From DATHVR01 sp035461175 (GTDB taxonomy: Bacteria > Actinomycetota > Acidimicrobiia > Spongiisociales > ZC4RG35): DNA of 8,653 bases. This document shows, piece by piece, positions 1 to 5,410 of the stretch. The translations under genes were made by a program, and so were the position numbers. The DNA is taken from NCBI GenBank assembly GCA_035461175.1, contig DATHVR010000170.1, positions 1-8,653 on the forward strand. The letters are read 5' to 3'. A model generated the notes under the pieces. The model did not search any database. It saw only the letters and a program-made list of their open reading frames with translations, and was not told where the DNA came from. Every line of letters starts with the position of its first letter. Within the stretch, counting starts at the first letter, position 1.

Positions 1-34
1 CGACCCCCCTGTAACCCCCCGCGGTGGTGATCAA

Positions 35-64
35 GGGGGGCGACCCCCCTGTAACCCCCCGCGG
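35..64. repeat. GC hairpin element, copy 2 (complete)
   Basis: G6 (35-40), CGA (41-43) and C6 (44-49) form a perfect 6-bp stem with a 3-base loop. TGTAA and a second C6 (55-60), then GCGG, follow. The G-run could pair with either C-run, so two alternative hairpins are possible. Copy 1 (1-24) lacks its G-run at the window edge. Confidence 0.75.
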
Positions 65-178
65 CTGCTCGTGTCGGCCGAGGGGAGGGCGGGGCCATCC
101 GCCCTATCTTGTCGCGTCGGAGGTGGTCTGTCGCTGAAAATAGGTTCGGTTTCCGAGTTCCGACTTCGTGATATTCAA

Positions 179-209
179 GGGGGGGCGACCCCCCTGTAAC
201 CCCCCGCGG
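179..209. repeat. GC hairpin element, copy 3
   Basis: Same element as at 35-64, one repeat period downstream of copy 1. It has G7 (179-185), CGA, C6 (189-194), TGTAA, C6 and GCGG. The G-run is one base longer than in copy 2. Confidence 0.75.
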
Positions 210-219
210 TGGTGATCAA

Positions 220-251
220 GGGGGGCGACCCCCCCCTGCAACCCCCCGCGG
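220..251. repeat. GC hairpin element, copy 4
   Basis: Same element, with G6 (220-225), CGA and an expanded C8 (229-236). The linker is TGCAA instead of TGTAA, followed by C6 and GCGG. The two extra C bases account for the shift of the repeat offset from 185 to 187. Confidence 0.75.
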
Positions 252-330
252 CTGCTCGTGTGACCCGAGGGGAGGGCGGGGCCATCCGCCTTGGCTGTCG
301 GGTCAGAGGTCGTCTGTTGCTACCAGGTGG

Positions 331-358
331 CTTCCGACTTCCGACTTCCGACTTCCGA
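331..358 (+). repeat. 7-bp tandem repeat (CTTCCGA)x4
   Basis: Four exact, head-to-tail copies of CTTCCGA. At the matching place in the upstream repeat unit (about 149-167) there are only about two degenerate copies. The difference helps explain why the third hairpin-element block sits about 194 bp, not 185 bp, after the second. Confidence 0.9.
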
Positions 359-373
359 GTCCGTGATGTGCGA

Positions 374-400
374 GGGGGACGACCCCCCTGTAACCCCCGG
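374..400. repeat. GC hairpin element, copy 5 (diverged, next to gene start)
   Basis: G5-A-CGA-C6-TGTAA-C5-GGG. The G-run has one G replaced by A and the GCGG tail is degraded to GGG. It ends about 20 bases before the start codon at 420, so the array directly adjoins the promoter region of the YbaK-like gene. Confidence 0.7.
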
Positions 401-404
401 GCTC

Positions 405-410
405 TATCCT
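405..410 (+). promoter_or_regulatory. Putative -10 (TATCCT) for the YbaK-like gene
   Basis: TAnnnT hexamer 9 nt before the ATG at 420. No purine-rich ribosome site lies between them, so a leaderless or nearly leaderless transcript is inferred. No -35 box is recognisable; that position falls in a C-run of the repeat. Confidence 0.4.
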
Positions 411-419
411 GCCTCACTC

Positions 420-896
420 ATGAACCTGCCCAGAGCTTCCAGGCGAGTCGTCGAGGCGGCCGCAGCGGTTGGCCTCCACATCGACGTGCATGAGTTCCCC
501 GAGGGGACCAAGACGGCGGCCGACGCCGCCGCCGCCATCGGCTGCGAGGTCGCCGCCATCGTCAAGTCGCTGGTGTTCACGGTCGACGGAGAACCGGTGG
601 TCGCCTTCGTGCCGGGCGACCGGCGGCTCGAAACCACCGCCCTGGCGGAGGTGGCCGGGGGCGGAAAGGTGCGCCGGGCCGACCTCGACACGGTGCGAGA
701 GGCCACCGGTTATGCCGCCGGCGGCACGCCCCCCTTCGGCCACGCCGACTCCCTACCGATCTTCGCCGATGAGGCGCTGCGTCGTCACGACCCGGTGTGG
801 GCGGCGGCGGGAACGCCGACGACGGTGTTTCCGATCTCCCTGGCGGACCTGGAACGCGTGGCGTCCCCGACCTGGGCGGAGCTCAGTCGCCCCTGA
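420..896 (+). CDS. YbaK/EbsC-family aminoacyl-tRNA deacylase
   Basis: A 158-residue cytosolic protein of the YbaK/EbsC (prolyl-tRNA synthetase editing-domain-like) family. Members hydrolyse mischarged aminoacyl-tRNAs in trans, for example Cys- or Ala-tRNA(Pro). Seen in the sequence: the N-terminal helix; the AAIVKSLVF segment with the conserved lysine at residue 49; the TGYAAGGTPPFGH motif at 96-108, the family's substrate-loop signature; and a C-terminal AAGTPTTVF strand near 129-137. The length is normal for a stand-alone family member. The ATG at 420 is chosen because family similarity starts there; in-frame upstream codons (from 291) run through repeat DNA and encode low-complexity residues. 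The last 14 bp overlap the end of the convergent LLM gene. Which amino acid it edits cannot be told from sequence. Confidence 0.88.
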   Translation: MNLPRASRRVVEAAAAVGLHIDVHEFPEGTKTAADAAAAIGCEVAAIVKSLVFTVDGEPVVAFVPGDRRLETTALAEVAGGGKVRRADLDTVREATGYAAGGTPPFGHADSLPIFADEALRRHDPVWAAAGTPTTVFPISLADLERVASPTWAELSRP

Positions 897-1794
897 TCGC
901 TTCGATGGTGGCGGCGAAGCCGTCGGGATCCTCCGGCTCCAGCCACTGCACGTACCAGCGCTCCACACCCGCCTCTTTCAGGGCGGCGATGGCCTCGGCG
1001 GCCCGCGACGGGGGCCCGACCGGGATCCCGGCACTGACGTAGCGCTCCTCCATCTCCTCGGGTGAGATGTTGCGACGGGAGGCGGCCGAGGCGAGGCGGT
1101 CCCGGTACTCCTGGTCGGTGCGTCCCACCAGTGCCGGGCCCATCACGGTGGCGGCGACGGGGCGGTCTCCGGCGGCCTCACGCATGACCCGGATCCGGGC
1201 GGCGATCTCGTCGGCGGGCCGGATCAGGCAGTTGTATTCGTCGGCCCTCTCCCCAGCGAGTGTCGGCGTGCGGCGGGGACCGGAGCCTCCGATGATCAGG
1301 CGTAATCCGCTCGGCTTGGGCCGGGCGGTGGCATCAATCGAGTAATGCTTGCCGCCGAAGCTCCCGTGTCCCTCTCCGAAGGCGGCCTCCAGGTAGTCGA
1401 GTGACTCCTCGAACCGCTCCCAGCGTTCGGCGTCGTCGGGGAAGGGGAGACCGAAGGCGGCATGCTCCTCTTCCATCCAGCCGGTACCCACCCCCAGGTC
1501 GAGTCGGCCCTCCGACATCTGGTCGATGGTGGCGGCGTTCTTGGCGATCACCGCCGGGTGTCGGAAGGTGATCGGGCTGACCAGGACGGCCAGCCGGATC
1601 GTGTCGGTTTCCCGTGCCAGCCCGGCCAGGGTGGCGAAGGCATCGGTGGCGTCGGGCTTGGGATCGCGGCCGGAGTAGTAGTGGTCGGAGCGGGCGAAGG
1701 AGTGGAGTCCGTTCGACTGCGACCAGCGGGCCAACGTGAGCAACTGGTCGTAGGTTCCACCCAACTGGGGCTCGGTCATGCAAGAGAGTTCCAT
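883..1794 (-). CDS. LLM-class (luciferase-like) F420-dependent oxidoreductase, paralog B
   Basis: A 303-residue single-domain TIM-barrel protein of the luciferase-like monooxygenase superfamily, of the type annotated in actinobacteria as using coenzyme F420 (established for relatives, not shown here). Motifs from the ATG at 1794: MELSCMTEPQ as first barrel strand, ARSDHY 34-39, SPITFRHPAV 73-82, GRLDLGVGTGW 96-106 followed by EEEHAAFG, and GGSGPRRTPTLAG 169-181. An ATG at 1779 is possible, but it would remove the first beta strand. The 1794 start also has a TACCCT hexamer 8 nt upstream. The open frame continues far upstream only because GC-rich DNA lacks stops. It is the last gene of the leftward cluster, 37 nt after its paralog, and its stop lies inside the convergent YbaK-like gene. 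Substrate unknown. Confidence 0.87.
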   Translation of the reverse strand: MELSCMTEPQLGGTYDQLLTLARWSQSNGLHSFARSDHYYSGRDPKPDATDAFATLAGLARETDTIRLAVLVSPITFRHPAVIAKNAATIDQMSEGRLDLGVGTGWMEEEHAAFGLPFPDDAERWERFEESLDYLEAAFGEGHGSFGGKHYSIDATARPKPSGLRLIIGGSGPRRTPTLAGERADEYNCLIRPADEIAARIRVMREAAGDRPVAATVMGPALVGRTDQEYRDRLASAASRRNISPEEMEERYVSAGIPVGPPSRAAEAIAALKEAGVERWYVQWLEPEDPDGFAATIEAIRGD

Positions 1795-1802
1795 GGGGCC
1801 CG

Positions 1803-1808
1803 AGGGTA
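1803..1808 (-). promoter_or_regulatory. Putative internal -10 (TACCCT) before LLM paralog B
   Basis: On the - strand, TACCCT ends 8 nt before the ATG at 1794, inside the 37-nt gap between the two LLM genes. It fits the TAnnnT-leaderless pattern seen at four other starts and would let this gene be transcribed apart from the upstream pair. No -35 is visible. Confidence 0.35.
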
Positions 1809-1831
1809 AACAGGCTCCGGACGCTTCTCCG

Positions 1832-2740
1832 TCAGCCGATGAGGAGGCCGATGGAGTGCTTGATGTCCGCCGGGGAGTCGAAGGCGACCTGGAGGTAGAC
1901 CCTTTCCACTCCGGCGGCTTCGAGTTCCGCCAGCCGGGCCTGGAAGCGGTCGACGGTTCCCACAGGGATCCCGATCTCGGGCCAGCGGGTGCGGATGCGG
2001 TCCGGGTCGGTGTTGCGGGCTGTGGCCACCGCCTCGATGCGCTGCTCCACATCCTCTTCGTCGGCGCCCACGACCAGCGGGAAGGCCATCGAGATCCGGA
2101 GCGACCCGGAGTCCCTCCCCGCCTTCCGTGCCGCCGCGCGGGCCGTCTCCACCCGGCTCTCGATCGATGCCTCGGCGGGAAAAACGTTGAACTCGTCGGC
2201 GTAGGTACCGGCCAGGGTGGGGGTACGCCGGGTCCCCGAGCCTCCCACCACCAGGCGCATCGACTCTCCCCGGGGCTCGGGGAGGGGTTCGGGGGCGAGG
2301 CGGTAGAATCGTCCGTCGTGACCGCGCCCACCCCGGGCGGCATGGAGGTAGGCGAGGGCATCCTCCAGTCGGTCGAAACGTTCCTTCGTGTCGGGAAAGT
2401 CGAACCCGAAGGCGGTGTGCTCGGCCGCCAGCCAGCCGGCACCGACGCCCAGGCTGAACCGGCCGCCGGAGACTTCGTCGAGGGTCACTCCCACCTTGTG
2501 CATCACGGCGGGATGCCGGAAGGTGATGGGGCTGACCAGGCTGGCCAGCTCGATCGTGTCGGTCCCGGCGGCCACCGCCGCCAGGACTGTGAGCTGGTCG
2601 AGGGCATAGGGCTTGGTGGAGGAGGAGATGTAGTGGTCGGCGACGGCGAAGGCCGCCAGCCCCCGCTCCTCCGCCCAGCGCGCCAGCTCGAGGCTGGTGG
2701 CGTAGGAGGTCATGGTCTGAACGCCGAGCTCCACCGTCAC
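1832..2740 (-). CDS. LLM-class (luciferase-like) F420-dependent oxidoreductase, paralog A
   Basis: A 302-residue TIM-barrel oxidoreductase of the same subfamily as its downstream neighbour. Shared motifs, numbered from the GTG at 2740, are VADHY 33-37, SPITFRHPAV 70-79, GRFSLGVGAGW 93-103 followed by EHTAFG, and GGSGTRRTPTLAG 166-178. F420 as cofactor is inferred from the family; the substrate is unknown. Three in-frame GTG codons are possible starts (2758, 2743, 2740). I prefer 2740 because it makes a GTGA overlap with the stop of the MBL-fold gene, a usual translational-coupling arrangement, and still keeps the whole first strand (VELGVQTM). The 2758 start would give 308 residues and a 22-bp overlap. 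Co-transcription with the MBL gene is very likely. Confidence 0.87.
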   Translation of the reverse strand: MTVELGVQTMTSYATSLELARWAEERGLAAFAVADHYISSSTKPYALDQLTVLAAVAAGTDTIELASLVSPITFRHPAVMHKVGVTLDEVSGGRFSLGVGAGWLAAEHTAFGFDFPDTKERFDRLEDALAYLHAARGGRGHDGRFYRLAPEPLPEPRGESMRLVVGGSGTRRTPTLAGTYADEFNVFPAEASIESRVETARAAARKAGRDSGSLRISMAFPLVVGADEEDVEQRIEAVATARNTDPDRIRTRWPEIGIPVGTVDRFQARLAELEAAGVERVYLQVAFDSPADIKHSIGLLIG

Positions 2741-3342
2741 CACCCCCGGGCGCGCCACTCGCCCAGATGAGGGCGCTCGGCGCCGATGGTCGTGGAGTTC
2801 CCGTGGCCGGGGTGAACGAGGGCGTCGTCGGGGAGGAGCGGGAACAGGCCCTTCTCCAGGCTGTCCATGATCTGACCGAAGTCGGAGTAATCCCAGCGGG
2901 TGGCCCCGGGGCCCCCCGGGAACAGGGTGTCGCCGGAGAAAAGGACGTGGACCTCGGAGTCGTCGGAGGGCTCGAACACGAACGAGACGGATCCGGGGGT
3001 GTGGCCCGGCGTATGGATCACATGAAGGGCGATCTCACCGACAACGATCTCCTGGCCGTCGGTGAGTCCTTCGTCGGGGGAGCGACCGGCGATGTCGACA
3101 TCGGCGAGATGGAGATACCAGGGGATGCCGAGCGCGTCCTTGACCGGATCCAGCGCCTGGACGTGGTCGAGATGGCCATGCGTGGTGAGGATCGACTCCA
3201 CCACCACCTCCTCGCACGCGGCGAGGATTCGGCCCGCCTCGGCGGCGGCATCGACGATCACTCCCCTTGATGTGCGCTCGCAGGCGACCACGTAGGCATT
3301 GTTTTCGTACTCGCCGACGGCGAGCTTGGTGATGGAGATCAT
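2737..3342 (-). CDS. MBL-fold metallo-hydrolase (glyoxalase II-like)
   Basis: A 201-residue metallo-beta-lactamase-fold hydrolase of the short glyoxalase II/YcbL-like type, cytosolic with no signal peptide. The full metal-binding set is visible: THGHLDH at 54-60 (His55, His57, Asp59, His60), HTPGHTPGS at 110-118 (His114), SGDTLF at 136-141 (Asp138 bridging) and HPGHG at 177-181 (His180). This predicts a binuclear metal site and hydrolysis of a thioester such as S-lactoylglutathione or another thiol adduct. The natural substrate is uncertain, since actinobacteria often use mycothiol rather than glutathione. First gene of the leftward cluster. The ATG at 3342 has no well-placed Shine-Dalgarno (AGGG is only 2 nt away) but has TACCGT 6 nt upstream. 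It is divergent from the SLH-VanW gene, with 48 bp between starts. Confidence 0.9.
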   Translation of the reverse strand: MISITKLAVGEYENNAYVVACERTSRGVIVDAAAEAGRILAACEEVVVESILTTHGHLDHVQALDPVKDALGIPWYLHLADVDIAGRSPDEGLTDGQEIVVGEIALHVIHTPGHTPGSVSFVFEPSDDSEVHVLFSGDTLFPGGPGATRWDYSDFGQIMDSLEKGLFPLLPDDALVHPGHGNSTTIGAERPHLGEWRARGW

Positions 3343-3348
3343 GGCCCT

Positions 3349-3354
3349 ACGGTA
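3349..3354 (-). promoter_or_regulatory. Putative -10 (TACCGT) for the MBL/LLM cluster
   Basis: On the - strand, TACCGT ends 6 nt before the ATG at 3342, consistent with transcription starting at or next to the start codon. The identical hexamer precedes the TetR gene. It lies in the 48-bp divergent intergenic region; no -35 box is recognisable. Confidence 0.42.
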
Positions 3355-3386
3355 CCGGCCGCTTGGAGGTGATCCCCCCGGTCTGC

Positions 3387-3392
3387 GAGAAT
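3387..3392 (+). promoter_or_regulatory. Weak possible -10 (GAGAAT) for the SLH-VanW gene
   Basis: GAGAAT keeps the A at position 2 and AAT at positions 4-6 of a -10 box. It sits 18 nt after TTGGAG (3363-3368) and 7 nt before the second in-frame ATG (3400). If real, the transcript would be leaderless and translation would start at 3400, not 3391. This is the weakest of the promoter calls. Confidence 0.22.
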
Positions 3393-4710
3393 GCCGACAA
3401 TGCGTCGTATTCTCTTCTCCTGCTCGGTCCTGCTGTTACTGGTCGCCGCCCCGGCCGCATTGGGTCAGGAAGAGTTGCCCCCCGGAGGGTCGTTCTACGA
3501 CGATCAGGGGAGCGTGCACGAGCCGGCCATCGAGGGCCTCGCCGCAGCCGGGATCACACGCGGCTGTCACGACGAGAAGCCAATCTTCTGCCCTGATCAT
3601 GGCGTCACTCGGGGGGAGATGGCCGCCTTCCTCGATCGGGCGCTCGGCCTTCCGGCCGCCGAGGAGTCACTCTTCTCGGACACCGACGCTTCGCCGTTCG
3701 CCGGCTCGATCGCCAAGATCGCCGAGGCGGGCATTACCAGGGGATGCAACCCGCCAGACAACGACCGTTACTGCCCCGAGGACTACGTCACCCGGGGTGA
3801 GATGGCCACCTTCCTGGTGCGAGCATTGGATCTCCCGGACGCCACCGATTCGTCCGGCTTCACCGACATCGGAGACTCGGTCCACCGGGCCGACATCGAG
3901 GCGCTGGCCGCCTCCGGAATCACCAAGGGATGTGACCCACCGGACAACACCAACTACTGCCCCCGCCAGGCCGTGACGCGGGCGCAAATGGCCACTTTCC
4001 TGGTGCGAGCGTTGCCCGAGCTGGAGACGATTGAGCCGCCTCCGCTGCCGGAGATCCAGCGGGTGTCCCGTTTCACCACCTACCACGATTGCTGCGAGCC
4101 CCGAGTCCACAACATCCAACTCATGGCGCGCACCCTCGACGATTATGTCGTCTATCCGGGCGAGGAGTTCTCCATCAACGACGTCGTGGGGCCGCGAACC
4201 ACCTCAAAGGGGTACGTGGCGGCACCCATCCTGTGCGATGGCGGCTACTGCCAGGGAATCGGGGGCGGTACCAGCCAGTTCGCTACCACCATGTTCAACG
4301 CCATCTTCTGGGGCGGTTATGAGGACATCTACCACCGGCCCCACACCGTGTGGATTGACCGCTATCCGGTCGGGATCGAGGCCACGCTGGGCTATTCTTC
4401 GCTCGACGTCGTATTCCGTAACGACACCGTGACTCCAGTCACCATTCGGACCCGCTATACCTCTACCTCGATTACCGTGGAACTTTGGGGCAATGCGGGC
4501 GGCTGGCAGATGACCGGCTACCACCCGCGGGGGTCGAGGTCCTCCATTATCGACATCATCGATGATGGAGGTTCCGATGGCCGCAAGGTGGAAGGCCGGG
4601 TATATGGCACGGTGTCGTCAGAAGGCGGCTACGTGCGAGTCGAGCGGGAAATCACCCAGAACGGTGAGTCGGACATCGAGACCTGGGGATGGAATTACCG
4701 GTCCGGCTGA
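3391..4710 (+). CDS. Secreted SLH-repeat VanW-family cell-envelope protein
   Basis: A 439-residue exported protein. Order: signal peptide (MRRILFS plus a hydrophobic run, about 4-25, likely cleavage after ALG at 25); three SLH repeats at about 35-88, 95-149 and 157-209, each with a GIT[RK]GC...CP...VTR..MA.FL.RAL core; a Pro-rich linker near 215-221; a VanW domain at about 228-355 (RVHNIQLMARTLDDYVVYPGEEFSINDVVGPRT, then GIGGGTSQ and the Y.SLDVVFRN strand); and a beta-rich C-terminal tail. SLH repeats usually anchor proteins to cell-wall polymers. VanW has no firmly established biochemical role, and resistance should not be assumed from the name. Each SLH repeat has a Cys pair (59/67, 119/128, 181/190), suggesting disulfides. 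Starts at 3391 and 3400 both remain possible. Confidence 0.9.
   Translation: MPTMRRILFSCSVLLLLVAAPAALGQEELPPGGSFYDDQGSVHEPAIEGLAAAGITRGCHDEKPIFCPDHGVTRGEMAAFLDRALGLPAAEESLFSDTDASPFAGSIAKIAEAGITRGCNPPDNDRYCPEDYVTRGEMATFLVRALDLPDATDSSGFTDIGDSVHRADIEALAASGITKGCDPPDNTNYCPRQAVTRAQMATFLVRALPELETIEPPPLPEIQRVSRFTTYHDCCEPRVHNIQLMARTLDDYVVYPGEEFSINDVVGPRTTSKGYVAAPILCDGGYCQGIGGGTSQFATTMFNAIFWGGYEDIYHRPHTVWIDRYPVGIEATLGYSSLDVVFRNDTVTPVTIRTRYTSTSITVELWGNAGGWQMTGYHPRGSRSSIIDIIDDGGSDGRKVEGRVYGTVSSEGGYVRVEREITQNGESDIETWGWNYRSG
3673..4017 (+). repeat. Coding repeats: SLH units 2 and 3
   Basis: SLH units 2 (3673-3837) and 3 (3859-4017) are similar at DNA level as well as protein level. The segment encoding MATFLVRAL occurs at 3802-3828 and again at 3988-4014, 186 bp apart, with only two base differences over 27. 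SLH unit 1 (3493-3654) is more diverged. This points to fairly recent duplication or gene conversion of the last two units. Confidence 0.75.
4541..4571 (+). other. Strong inverted repeat inside the VanW gene
   Basis: Arms of 13 nt (4541-4553 and 4559-4571) around a 5-base CATCA loop pair at every position in RNA, 12 Watson-Crick and one U-G. The arms begin CCTCCAT and end ATGGAGG. The hairpin encodes SSIIDIIDDGG near the end of the VanW protein. There is no T-run after it, and the reading frame continues for 46 codons, so it is not a canonical intrinsic terminator. Confidence 0.7.
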
Positions 4711-4749
4711 TGGGCAAGTCGGGATCATCCCTCGCTCGCCCTCCCCGCG

Positions 4750-5304
4750 TCAACTCGGCCCCTGATGTGATGGAACTCGCATCTCGAGCAGGCGGTGGGC
4801 CTGGCTGCGAAGGTCGAAAGCCGGGTCGAGCAGACGGTGGAGGGCGAGGCCGTTCAGGGCGGCGATGAGGAGCTCGGCGACCTCGGTCGGTTCCTCGATC
4901 CCGGCCCGGGCGAGGGCGGCCGAGAAAATCTCCAGTCGTTGCTCATGGTGGCGCATCACCCGGGTTCGAAGTGCCTCGTTGCGGAGGCTGCCGCTCACGG
5001 CCACCTCGAGGTAGACCCGGGCCATGGCCTCTTGCTGCTCGAAGAAGTCGGCGTAGGCGTCGACCAGCGCGGTGATGTCCAGCGCCTGCTCGGGGTCGGG
5101 CTCCACCGCCTGGATGGCCTCCCGCACGACGGAAAGAACTGCCTCTTCCTTGGAATCGAACAGGTTGTAGAAGCTTCCCGCCAGGATCCCGGCGCGGGTG
5201 CAGATCGCCTTGATCGTCGTCCCATCGAGGCCCGTCTCCCCGACGAGGGCGCGGGTGGCCTCGAGGATCCTGTCCCGGGTCTCCAGCCCCACTCGATAAC
5301 GCAT
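4750..5304 (-). CDS. TetR-family transcriptional regulator
   Basis: A 184-residue one-component regulator. The N-terminal DNA-binding domain covers residues 5-55: ETRDRILEATRALVGETGLDG, then the helix-turn-helix TTIKAICTRAGILAGSFYNLF (29-49) and DSKEEAV. The remaining all-helical part is the ligand-binding and dimerisation domain. Its position, divergent from an acyl-CoA dehydrogenase gene, suggests an acyl-CoA-type ligand and repression of that gene; this is inference. The ATG at 5304 is chosen because family similarity begins there (MRYRVGLETRDRIL) and TACCGT lies 8 nt upstream. In-frame ATGs at 5349 and 5388 would add 15 or 28 residues with no family resemblance, and the 5388 start would lie inside the palindrome at 5372-5389. 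It is convergent with the VanW gene, 39 bp apart, with no clear terminator between. Confidence 0.9.
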   Translation of the reverse strand: MRYRVGLETRDRILEATRALVGETGLDGTTIKAICTRAGILAGSFYNLFDSKEEAVLSVVREAIQAVEPDPEQALDITALVDAYADFFEQQEAMARVYLEVAVSGSLRNEALRTRVMRHHEQRLEIFSAALARAGIEEPTEVAELLIAALNGLALHRLLDPAFDLRSQAHRLLEMRVPSHQGPS

Positions 5305-5312
5305 GGGAGAGA

Positions 5313-5318
5313 ACGGTA
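5313..5318 (-). promoter_or_regulatory. Putative -10 (TACCGT) for the TetR gene
   Basis: On the - strand, TACCGT ends 8 nt before the ATG at 5304. The intervening bases are pyrimidine-rich, so there is no ribosome site. A GGAGGA further up (5330-5335) is 25 nt away, too far to serve this start. A leaderless transcript is inferred. Confidence 0.42.
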
Positions 5319-5366
5319 ACCGGGCGCGATCTCCTCCGTGATATCGCATCCCGCAGGCGAACCGGA

Positions 5367-5372
5367 TATACT
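5367..5372 (+). promoter_or_regulatory. -10 box (TATACT) for the FadE5-like gene
   Basis: TATACT differs from the TATAAT consensus at one base, and it stands out in GC-rich DNA. Transcription would start near 5379-5380, giving a leader of about 31 nt before the GTG at 5411. No good -35 is visible at 16-18 nt upstream. It adjoins the palindrome at 5372-5389. Confidence 0.6.
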
Positions 5373-5389
5373 TTGAGCGGACACTCAAA
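5372..5389. promoter_or_regulatory. Probable TetR operator (imperfect 18-bp palindrome)
   Basis: TTTGAGCGGACACTCAAA: 7 of 9 base pairs are symmetrical, with a perfect TTTGAG/CTCAAA outer arm. Size and symmetry suit a TetR dimer. It covers the edge of the TATACT box and the predicted transcription start of the FadE5-like gene, so binding should block that promoter. It lies 68 bp upstream of the TetR gene's own start codon, so autoregulation is less certain. Confidence 0.65.
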
Positions 5390-5395
5390 ATCGAC

Positions 5396-5401
5396 GAGAG
5401 G
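5396..5401 (+). promoter_or_regulatory. Ribosome binding site (GAGAGG) deciding the GTG start
   Basis: GAGAGG lies 9 nt before the GTG at 5411 but only 3 nt before the in-frame TTG at 5405. The spacing therefore favours GTG, which also gives the family-typical N-terminus MGHYRSNL. Confidence 0.6.
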
Positions 5402-5410
5402 CGGTTGCTC

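Larger units (their letters stand above)
1..400. repeat. Tandem ~185-bp non-coding repeat block with GC hairpins
   Basis: No credible gene is seen in these 400 bases. The DNA is a direct repeat with a period of 185-187 bp: the block beginning at 1 recurs at 186, and a third, partial copy begins near 380. Each unit holds two copies of a GC element (G6-CGA-C6-TGTAA-C6-GCGG), separated by a short TGATCA-containing spacer. After these come a 23-bp block (81-103, repeated at 268-290) that can fold as GGCGG/CCGCC, and a TTCCGA-rich stretch. The first element lacks its G-run because the window starts inside it, so the array continues to the left. The short open frames crossing it are low-complexity and differ in every frame. 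Function is unknown; it resembles a cluster of REP-like intergenic palindromes. No transposase is visible nearby. Confidence 0.85.

Noticed and set aside
1..400. CRISPR array or protein-coding repeat in the left block
   Set aside because: Repeat spacing is irregular (40, 145, 40, 154 bp), spacers are themselves repeated between units, and no cas gene is present. Open frames across it are low-complexity.
1795..2442. Upstream extension of LLM paralog B to a 519-residue protein
   Set aside because: The extra 216 residues are Pro/Arg/Ser-rich and lie in an alternate frame of the upstream paralog; there is no homology before MELSC.
1778..2770. 330-codon open frame on the + strand opposite LLM paralog A
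   Set aside because: Gly/Arg/Glu-rich with no motifs, antisense to an unmistakable LLM gene.
3363..3596. 77-codon frame starting at TTGGAGG as a leader peptide
   Set aside because: It mostly overlaps the VanW gene in another frame and lacks its own ribosome site; nothing supports translation.
3391..4710. Vancomycin-resistance determinant
   Set aside because: VanW domains are widespread in bacteria without van clusters. No VanA/VanH/VanX-like gene is nearby, and VanW alone has no shown resistance role.
4711..4749. Bidirectional terminator between the VanW and TetR genes
   Set aside because: Only a 4-bp GGGA/TCCC stem and no T-run; too weak to call.
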